Shown here: positions 24,401 to 28,695 of the stretch, in pieces
Position numbering within the stretch: position 1 is the stretch's first letter
Layout of the letters: every line of letters begins with the position of its first letter
NCBI GenBank assembly: GCA_035762175.1
Contig: DASTPP010000434.1
Location: forward strand, 1-28,695
Source: DASTPP01 sp035762175
GTDB taxonomy: Bacteria; Myxococcota_A; Polyangia; Polyangiales; Polyangiaceae
DNA length: 28,695 bases
Direction: 5' to 3'
Position numbers and translations under genes: made by a program
The notes under the pieces: model-generated
What the model saw: the letters and a program-made list of their open reading frames with translations, nothing else
The model's database searches: none
What the model was told of the DNA's origin: nothing

Positions 24401-24617
24401 CCTCGGCTTCCTGCCCATGGCCATCGCCACCAGCGCCGGCGCCGAGGTGCAGCGCCCGCTCGCCACCGTCGTCATCGTCGGCATCCTGCTCGGCACGCTC
24501 GTCACGCTGCTCGTGCTGCCCGGCATCTTGAAGATCGCCCTCCACGGCTGGGACCCGTTCGCCGCCCAGGACGACGACGAGCCGCTCGACGCGTCGGCCC
24601 CCGCGCCGGCGGAGTGA
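21492..24617 (+). CDS. Heavy-metal efflux RND pump (CzcA/CusA type)
   Basis: This is the proton-driven inner-membrane pump of the tripartite system, 1041 residues (the usual size). The N-terminal signature LPIDAMPDVSTIQVSVLT is typical of the HME-RND class, as is GLGEIYQFVV. The TM4 proton-relay motif is DFGFLVDGPIVILEA: Asp396, Asp402 and Glu409 have the same spacing as CzcA Asp402, Asp408 and Glu415. The usual DGA and EN are DGP and EA here. The C-terminal half has LRVLNPPAEPTA, GGIAVLNGVVIATEVRKL and AEVQRPLATVVIVG. The DFG..DG motif points to divalent cations such as Zn, Co, Ni or Cd rather than Cu, but this is an inference. It starts 20 bp after the adaptor with a poor ribosome site and ends 2 bp before the inverted arm of the transposon. 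Confidence 0.95.
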   Translation: MLERIVLASIRLRALMLTLLGLLLAAGGWAAATLPIDAMPDVSTIQVSVLTTAPGLSPVEVERTVTVPIENGLNGVPGNVEIRSISRAGLSAVTVVFTDETDVWFARQLVLERLRSIQADLPPTAQTPELAPVSTGLGEIYQFVVRSPSHSPMQLRTMLDWEIVPKLRSVPGVIEVNTMGGDLKQYQVVVDRGRLKAQRMTLEDVLEALRSANVNVGGGYIERRGEAFTIRGQGMLRTEDEIADVVVRSEADGTAVLVRHVADVKVGSALRYGVITQNGEGEAVTGIVMMLLGANSRDVVRAVADRVDEIRRELPPGVAIDVVYDRADFVGRTVSTVLHNLVEGVLIVTVVLALFLGTVRGALAVVIGIPAAMSIALLGMHYFKITGDLMSLGAIDFGFLVDGPIVILEAVMAGTAGKALVGSARRREYGRVASGVVRPVAFAVAIIMLVYVPLLSLEGVEGKMFRPMALTMACALFGALVYSVLFFPAVLMALVAPPKGHGPHWVEKLGELYGRVVPWALEKRWLLIGASTAALVATGYVFAGAGADFVPRIFEGDAVVTIRRAPSIGLDEARKLDLETEKILNSYPEVLTSLGMTGRAEVAIDPVGNDNTDILVRLKPLDDWQTAHDFDALSEVIKDRVESEVPGTFVSVSQPIEDKTNELISGSRADVSIKIFGSDIDELAKLADAIGEEVKGVQGSGDVRIERLLGQPIISARADRARMARYGVKVEDAFAVLSASREGVKVGEIYEQQRRFDLRVLNPPAEPTAASIGDLFVETAGGGTVPLREVVKLDEGDGPTAVRRQDRERTVRVDVNLRGRDLVSWVNDAKAVVAQKFPMKAGYHVTWGGQFENFERAQKRLAVVVPVAVAIIFGMLFWMFQNLRFALAVFVTVPFALTGGMLGLLARGLSFSLPAAVGFIALGGIAVLNGVVIATEVRKLILSGAPLDDAVARGTTAVVRAVLTTAAVAALGFLPMAIATSAGAEVQRPLATVVIVGILLGTLVTLLVLPGILKIALHGWDPFAAQDDDEPLDASAPAPAE

Positions 24618-24619
24618 GG

Positions 24620-24846
24620 CCCGGACTGAAGTCCGGGGCACGGGCGAACCCCTTCGTGCCGCGCGGCGTCGGCAGCTTGCCGGAGCGCAAAGCCCGGCCT
24701 CCGTTGGGGCCGGGCTCCCGCGGGCTTCGGCTTCCGGGCGAGCCTGCGGCAGCAGCTCGCGGCGCGCGAGCCCACCCCCAACGAGGGGTGGGCTTTACGC
24801 GCCGTTTCAGCGGGATACGCCGTGCCCCGTACTTCCGTGCGGGGCG
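24620..24846 (+). repeat. Left composite repeat of the RAYT element
   Basis: In order: CCCGGACTGAAGTCCGGG hairpin (24620-24637), linker, AGCCCGGCC/GGCCGGGCT hairpin (to about 24716), spacer, AGCCCACCCC/GGGGTGGGCT hairpin (24769-24794), linker and GCCCCGTAC/GTGCGGGGC hairpin (to 24845). The second half is the first half inverted and diverged, so this is a head-to-head pair. The hairpins may also terminate pump-gene transcription. Confidence 0.8.
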
Positions 24847-24883
24847 CGTGCCCGACCCCTGGCCGCAGCAAGCACGCTCGGTC

Positions 24884-25300
24884 TCAGTCGACGGAGTGTC
24901 GCCAGGCCTCGGCCGGATGCGCGTCGTCGTGGCGTAGCCGCTGGCCCCGCACGTAGGGCTCGAGCTGGCTCAGGCCGCCCGGGCTCACCGATTCGGCCCA
25001 GTAACCGACCTGCCAGCGAAGGGCTTCGGGCAGCAGGCGGCGCTGGTTGAGGGCGTGCGCGGAGGCCCCCTTGAGGCGCTGGGCGAGATCGGCCACGCAC
25101 GCCGTCGCGGCGAGGCAAGCCAGGACATGCACGTGGTCGGTGGCGACGCCTACGGTCAGCACCGAGCAGCCCAGCCCACTGGCCTTGTCGCGCAACAACT
25201 CGGCGAGCGGCAAGTCCAGCGCCGGGAGCAAGACCGCGCGACGGTGCGCGGTCGACCAAACGAGGTGAACGATCAACCGGGTGGGCGAACTTCTCTTCAT
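24884..25300 (-). CDS. IS200-like Y1 transposase (REP-associated tyrosine transposase)
   Basis: This is a 138-residue transposase of the HUH single-strand type. HVH (residues 56-58, in TDHVHVLAC) provides the metal-binding HUH motif. Tyr116 in EPYVRGQ is the nucleophile, with Gln120 four residues later, the usual Y-x3-Q spacing in Y1 enzymes. The beginning LIVHLVWSTAHRR is also characteristic. It cuts and rejoins single-stranded DNA at the palindromes that flank it. The ATG at 25300 follows AAGGGGGGGT; an in-frame ATG at 25321 is less likely. All catalytic residues are present, so the gene may be active. The strand is opposite to the pump operon and the same as that of the downstream DUF4139 gene. 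Confidence 0.87.
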   Translation of the reverse strand: MKRSSPTRLIVHLVWSTAHRRAVLLPALDLPLAELLRDKASGLGCSVLTVGVATDHVHVLACLAATACVADLAQRLKGASAHALNQRRLLPEALRWQVGYWAESVSPGGLSQLEPYVRGQRLRHDDAHPAEAWRHSVD

Positions 25301-25362
25301 ACCCCCCCTTCGGCCACCCACGCCGCCGGTTGCTACATCCTTCTCAAGCCTCCCCTGGGGAG

Positions 25363-25628
25363 AGCCCGGCCCCGACAGGCGCCGGGCTTGGCGCGGCCTG
25401 CCCGCCCCGCACTGAAGTACGGGGCACGGAGTAACCCGCTCGAACGGACAGCAAAGCCCGCCCCCGTTGGGGTCGGGCTCCCGCCCCGCGCGCCGCTTCG
25501 CGCGCTCGCCCGCGGGCCCGGAGCCCGCGGGAGCCCGGCCCCAACGGAGGCCGGGCTTTGCGCTCCGGCAAGCTGCCGAAGCCGCGCGGCACGAAGGGGT
25601 TCGCCCGTGCCCCGGACTTCAGTCCGGG
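25363..25628 (-). repeat. Right composite repeat of the RAYT element
   Basis: It holds an AGCCCGGC/GCCGGGCTT hairpin (25363-25391), a diverged unit starting GCCCCGCACTGAAGTAC (from 25407) with AAAGCCCG, a GC-rich spacer (CCCGCGGGcCCggaGCCCGCGGG around 25509-25531), then the main arm (25524-25628). The outer end forms the last codons and the stop of the DUF4139 lipoprotein gene. Confidence 0.75.
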
Positions 25629-28009
25629 GCGCCTAACAGCTTCACCCCCGGCGCCGCCGCCCCCCCCGCCGCCGGCGCGCCCCCCAGGCTCAGCTCGGCC
25701 AGCTCGTTCTGGAAGCGCACCTTGGCCAGCATGTGCTTCTCTTGCAGGCCCACGAGCGCCGTCGTGCCCTTGGCGAGCTTGTCGCTCACCTCGGCCATCT
25801 TGCGCTCGAGGTTCTGCATCAGCGGCCCCGCCGTCTTGACCGCCTTGAGCGTGACGAGCTGGGCGTGCAGCTCGTTCATGCGCGCGCGGTACTCGTCCAT
25901 CTGCTCGCGCGTGGTCGCCTGCTGCTCTTCGAGGGCGGTCATCTCGGCGCGCAGGCGCGCGAGCTCGCCCAGCGTCTTCTTCAGGCGCGGGTCGGCCTCG
26001 GGCTCGGCGACGTGGGCCAGCACCAGGCTGAAGTCCGAAGGCGAGCGCAGGTCGACGGTCTTGTAGACCGGCGTCGACTCTTCGATCTCGACCTCGACCC
26101 GCGCGCCCGGGGCCACCTCGGCCTTGAAGACGTGCGAGGCGCCGAGCCGCTCGGGCTTCGAGGGGCCCTTGGTCAGCGCGTAGCCCTGGCGCACGTTGTG
26201 GCGAATGTAGACCGTCGCCCGCTCGGACGTGCGATTGTGCAAGACGAACGCCTTGCGCCGCGTGTGCTTGACCTCGGTCGAGCAGACCCCGCGCTGCACC
26301 GACAGAATGCGCGAGACGTGGTCGCGCTCGGCCTCCTTCGTCTCGACGAACACCTGCCGGTCGAGCGCGAAGGGCACGAAGGCCGTCGCGCGCGCGGGGA
26401 TGGGCTCGCTCAGCCCCTCGCCGATGAAGCGCCCCTCGCCGAACACCGTGACCGGGCCGCTCTCGAGCGTCGAGTCGCTCGGGTTCTTCAGCCGCAGCGA
26501 CCGGAACGCGTACGACGCGTTGCCGCGCGCGCTCTCCGGGTCGTAGAAGTAGACGACCTCGCCCTCGGTCTCGGCGTTGACCACCGAGACCATGGCCGAC
26601 GAGCCGCGCGGCACGTTCATCGGCGTCTTGGTCTCGAAGTGCGAGGTGCCGATGGGGTCGGCCGGGCCCGCCGGCGCCGCCGCCTCGCCCCCCTTCGGCC
26701 GATCGGCCCCGCCGCCCTGGCCCCCCGGCGGCACCTCGACGATGCGCACCCCGCCCCGGCCCCGCTGCTCGCTGCCCGCCATCGCCACCACGCGCTCGGC
26801 CGGCACGCCGTCACGGATCAGCTTCTCGCGCGCCCGGTTCGCCCGCGCCAGCGCCGCCGCGTTCTTGTCGGCGTCGCCCGCGTCGGCGAAGCCCTCGACC
26901 ACGATCTGGTTGGGCGACGCCCGCAGGTTGCGCGACACATCTTGAATGTTGTTCTGCTGCCCGGCCGGCTGGCTCGGGTACCCGGCCGACTGCGCCGAAG
27001 ACCCCGCCATGCCGGCGCTCAGCCCCGGGGCCGTCGAGCCCATCTCGACCGCGGGCGCGCGCGCGACCACGCCCGGGCGCACGCCCGCCGCCCGCCCCCC
27101 CCCGCCGAAGGTGTCCGGCGACGGCTTCGCGGGCCTCGGCGCCTCGGCGGGCTTGGGCGCGCGGTGCATCGCCTCCGAGCGCGCCGACGCGGTCTTCTTC
27201 TCGACCTCGGGCTTCGCCTCGTCGTCTTTCATCGCGAGGGCGCTGTCGTCGAGGTCGACCACCACCCGCTGCGGCGCCGGCTGCTGGTAGAACGAGGCCC
27301 CGCCCGTCGGCGGCGCCATCGCCAAGAGGTCGCCGCTCTGCAGCGTCTCGCGCTGCACCACCCGGATCGACCGCAGATCGTAGCGGAACGAGAGCGCCGA
27401 GCTCGACCCGACCCCCAGCCGCACGTTCTGCCAGTCTTCGCCCGAGGTGTTGTCGACGATGGCCCAGGCCTGCATCGTCACCCGCCCCGTCTTGCCCAGC
27501 GTCACGCGGTAGCTCGGCTTCCACGAGGGCGACTCGGTCACGTAGGTGAGGCGCACGTCGTGCGGGCCGCCCGCGAGCTTGATGTTCATCGCGATGAGGC
27601 CGTCCGGCGAGCGCGCAGCCGTGTCCATCGAGGGGTACGAGACCGGCGCGGGCTCGCCCGTCTTCGCGTCCGTCACGACGAGCGACTTGAGAAAGTCGTC
27701 GACCTTGTCGGCCGGCACTTGGAGCGTGAGCGTGTCGTCTTTGACGTGCGCCCGGCGCTCGAAGTACGCGATGCCGTTGCGGTAAACGACCACCCGGCCG
27801 AGCGCGGCGTCCGACGCGCGAACGTAGCTCGTGCCCGAGGCGCAGCCGCCCAGCAGGGGCGTACAGAGCAGCGCGAGCAGCGAGGCGAGCGGGGCGCGGC
27901 GGGCGAGGCGGGCGAGGCGGGCGGGCCCTCCCCCCGCCCGCGGAAGAGGGGTCGGGGGTTGGGGGCGGCGGTCGAGGGGGGCGCGGCGGGCGTGGCGGCG
28001 GAAGAGCAT
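25619..28009 (-). CDS. DUF4139/MuiA-like lipoprotein with embedded OmpA-like domain
   Basis: The protein has 796 residues. Its signal peptide is long and Arg-rich and ends in lipobox LLGGC (about 57), so it is a lipoprotein. The N-terminal part (about 70-130: VVVYRNGIAYFERRAHV, VPADKVDDFLKSLVV) and LTYVTESPSWKPSYRVTLG with AWAIVDNTSGEDWQNVRLGVGSS are typical of the DUF4139/mucoidy-inhibitor family. A Pro/Ala/Gly linker (about 280-355) leads to an OmpA-C-like segment (about 365-440: NQIVVEGFADAGDADKN, LARANRAREKLIRDGVPAERVVAMAGSE), which may bind peptidoglycan. The second DUF4139 half (SRILSVQRGVCSTEV, ATVYIRHNVRQGY) follows, then a coiled coil (about 690-775). Start ATG at 28009 has no strong ribosome site; earlier in-frame codons add only low-complexity residues. 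The Pro-Asp-stop end comes from the RAYT arm. Confidence 0.85.
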   Translation of the reverse strand: MLFRRHARRAPLDRRPQPPTPLPRAGGGPARLARLARRAPLASLLALLCTPLLGGCASGTSYVRASDAALGRVVVYRNGIAYFERRAHVKDDTLTLQVPADKVDDFLKSLVVTDAKTGEPAPVSYPSMDTAARSPDGLIAMNIKLAGGPHDVRLTYVTESPSWKPSYRVTLGKTGRVTMQAWAIVDNTSGEDWQNVRLGVGSSSALSFRYDLRSIRVVQRETLQSGDLLAMAPPTGGASFYQQPAPQRVVVDLDDSALAMKDDEAKPEVEKKTASARSEAMHRAPKPAEAPRPAKPSPDTFGGGGRAAGVRPGVVARAPAVEMGSTAPGLSAGMAGSSAQSAGYPSQPAGQQNNIQDVSRNLRASPNQIVVEGFADAGDADKNAAALARANRAREKLIRDGVPAERVVAMAGSEQRGRGGVRIVEVPPGGQGGGADRPKGGEAAAPAGPADPIGTSHFETKTPMNVPRGSSAMVSVVNAETEGEVVYFYDPESARGNASYAFRSLRLKNPSDSTLESGPVTVFGEGRFIGEGLSEPIPARATAFVPFALDRQVFVETKEAERDHVSRILSVQRGVCSTEVKHTRRKAFVLHNRTSERATVYIRHNVRQGYALTKGPSKPERLGASHVFKAEVAPGARVEVEIEESTPVYKTVDLRSPSDFSLVLAHVAEPEADPRLKKTLGELARLRAEMTALEEQQATTREQMDEYRARMNELHAQLVTLKAVKTAGPLMQNLERKMAEVSDKLAKGTTALVGLQEKHMLAKVRFQNELAELSLGGAPAAGGAAAPGVKLLGAPD

Positions 28010-28022
28010 GGGCGTTGCCGAC

Positions 28023-28044
28023 GAACGAACGAGGGGGTTCGTTC
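28023..28044. promoter_or_regulatory. Operator-like dyad upstream of the DUF4139 gene
   Basis: GAACGAAC (28023-28030) and GTTCGTTC (28037-28044) form a perfect 8-bp inverted repeat with a 6-nt spacer, starting 14 bp upstream of the minus-strand start codon. This is a probable regulator site or a leader hairpin for the DUF4139 gene. No -10/-35 pair is clear. Confidence 0.5.
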
Positions 28045-28170
28045 TTACGGTCGGGCTCGCGCAAGGGCCCCCTGACGGAAAGGCCGATGACCCCAAAGGG
28101 GGGGGCGGGGCTCTACCCAGCGAGGGCGGACGGGCCAAGGGTGGGGCCCCGAAGGGGCAAAAAACGCGAG

Positions 28171-28366
28171 AAAACGTGAATCGTCACGCTTTTTTGCGTT
28201 CTGGGAGGCCGAAAAACGTGAATCGTCACGATTTCTGGCCTTCGGGGGCACAAAAAAACGCGAATTGTCACGATTTTTGGCCTTCGAGGGCACAAAAAAA
28301 CGTGAATCGTCGCGATTTCTGGCCTTCGGGGGCACAAAAAAACGTGACGATTCAGGTTTTTCGGCC
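28171..28366. repeat. 42-bp tandem repeat array, five units
   Basis: The core CGTGA..TCACG starts at 28175, 28217, 28259 (CGCGA), 28301 and 28343, an exact 42-bp period. Units 2 to 4 read, after an A-run, CGTGAATCGTCACG, then ATTTCTGGCCTTCGGGGGCAC with a few transitions. Unit 1 differs in its second half. Unit 5 carries the core with the 4-nt middle inverted (CGTGA-CGAT-TCA). All six frames stay open because 42 is a multiple of 3, but substitutions show no codon bias, so coding is not supported. No leader or Cas genes: not CRISPR. Confidence 0.85.
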
Positions 28367-28384
28367 CGCCGGCCTTCCGGCGGG
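28365..28384. other. GC hairpin CCCGCCGG-cctt-CCGGCGGG
   Basis: A perfect 8-bp stem with a 4-nt loop follows directly after the tandem array. It has no T-run on either strand, so it is not a standard terminator. Confidence 0.5.
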
Positions 28385-28468
28385 TGCGACACCATGCGGG
28401 TTGAGGGCCACGGGCCGAGCGGGGGCGGGCAAGCGAGACCTCGGGTGTGGCTGCCCCGAACGTGTCGT

Positions 28469-28502
28469 GGGTCAAGACGTCACGTCTGTGGCGTCTTGAC
28501 CC
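28469..28502. other. Long perfect hairpin GGGTCAAGACG/CGTCTTGACCC
   Basis: An 11-bp perfect stem (28469-28479 with 28492-28502) is extended by CAC/GTG after one mismatch, with loop GTCT. It has no T-run. It may be a transposon end, a recombination site or a regulator-binding dyad. No gene lies beside it in the window. Confidence 0.5.
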
Positions 28503-28551
28503 GGGCGCGGCCTCATACAGGCGGCGGGTGACGGTGCGCGCCCGGCGGCCC

Positions 28552-28695
28552 CGGACTCAACGTCCGGGGCACGGCGTACCCTGCTCAAACGGAAAGCAAA
28601 GCCCGGCCCTCGCTGGGGCCGGGCTCGCGCGCTGCGCGCCGCTCGCGCGGGCTCGCCCGGAAGCCGCCGCCCGCGGGAGCCCGGCCCCAGCGAGG
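28552..28695 (+). repeat. Third copy of the RAYT-associated composite repeat (cut by the edge)
   Basis: CCCCGGACTcaacGTCCGGGG, the linker with GTACCCTGCTCAAACGG, and AAAGCCCGGCC..GGGGCCGGGCT match the unit at 25407-25485 in order. After a GC-rich spacer the inverse unit begins (AGCCCGGCCCC at 28678) and runs out of the window. No transposase lies on the window side, so it is either a stand-alone copy or the end of a second element. Confidence 0.75.

Larger units (their letters stand above)
24620..25628. mobile_element. RAYT/IS200-like element with 105-bp inverted arms
   Basis: The left arm (24620-24724) and the inverse of the right arm (25524-25628) agree at 104 of 105 positions; the only difference is at 24668. 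Each arm carries CCCGGACT-GA-AGTCCGGG and an AGCCCGGCC/GGCCGGGCT hairpin. Further in, each side has a second, diverged and oppositely oriented copy of the same unit (24771-24846 and 25407-25485). One Y1 transposase gene lies between. Paired palindromes around a single Y1 transposase are the pattern of REP-associated tyrosine transposases. No accessory gene is present. It fills the space between two convergent genes. Confidence 0.8.

Noticed and set aside
21294..24641. 1115-codon minus-strand open frame antisense to the RND pump
   Set aside because: The product is Gly/Asp/Val/His low-complexity sequence with no domain; it is a by-product of GC-rich codon bias in the real plus-strand gene.
28171..28366. 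CRISPR array
   Set aside because: Units are contiguous 42-bp repeats without unique spacers, and there are no cas genes.
28113..28475. Minus-strand repeat protein from the 42-bp array (14-residue repeat with PRRPEIVTIH)
   Set aside because: All frames stay open because the period is a multiple of three; substitutions between units show no preference for silent changes and no ribosome site is seen.

Overview
The window is about 28.7 kb of very GC-rich bacterial DNA with long open frames on both strands. It most resembles a myxobacterium-like Myxococcota (former Deltaproteobacteria). The support is indirect: extreme GC at third codon positions, an IF-3 with a long acidic C-terminal tail like Myxococcus Dsg, a CorE-like cysteine-rich ECF sigma factor, many Pro/Ala-rich lipoproteins, and a tyrosine transposase with inverted palindromic arms. 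No 16S rRNA or other decisive marker is present, so the taxonomy is inference.

Layout. The left edge holds the start of an Asp/Asn-rich lipoprotein (minus). Then come an ArnT/GT39-type membrane glycosyltransferase and pheT (both minus, overlapping by 4 bp). A dyad-rich divergent region separates pheT from a Pro-rich lipoprotein (plus), which ends in a strong terminator. A LysM plus M15/DUF882 zinc peptidase follows. About 690 bp without a gene hold a promoter and strongly folded RNA, then a FliA-like sigma factor, an M24B aminopeptidase, and tRNA-Val(GAC) with its own promoter and terminator.

From 10.95 to 13.85 kb is a compact plus-strand group: a cysteine-rich ECF sigma factor (CorE/ECF44-like), a DUF3703 protein, a lipoprotein joining two Cys/His metal-type motifs to a thioredoxin domain, and an outer-membrane-type protein. 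The last three genes overlap at stop/start codons. I read it as a metal-responsive envelope operon; it is the best candidate here for an undescribed system. A convergent LigB-type dioxygenase follows, then thrS and infC.

From 18.03 to 24.62 kb is a tripartite heavy-metal efflux operon (small exported protein, TolC-like channel, adaptor, CzcA-type RND pump) behind a promoter with a perfect dyad between its -35 and -10. It may work with the CorE-like operon against the same metal stress (inference).

A 1-kb RAYT/IS200-like element with 105-bp near-identical inverted arms sits between the pump gene and a convergent DUF4139 lipoprotein with an embedded OmpA-like domain. The last 690 bp carry no gene. 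They hold an operator-like dyad, five units of a 42-bp tandem repeat, two strong hairpins, and another copy of the RAYT-associated repeat cut by the window edge. thrS, infC and pheT lie within about 15 kb but rpmI, rplT and pheS are absent between them, which suggests that the ancestral cluster was rearranged.
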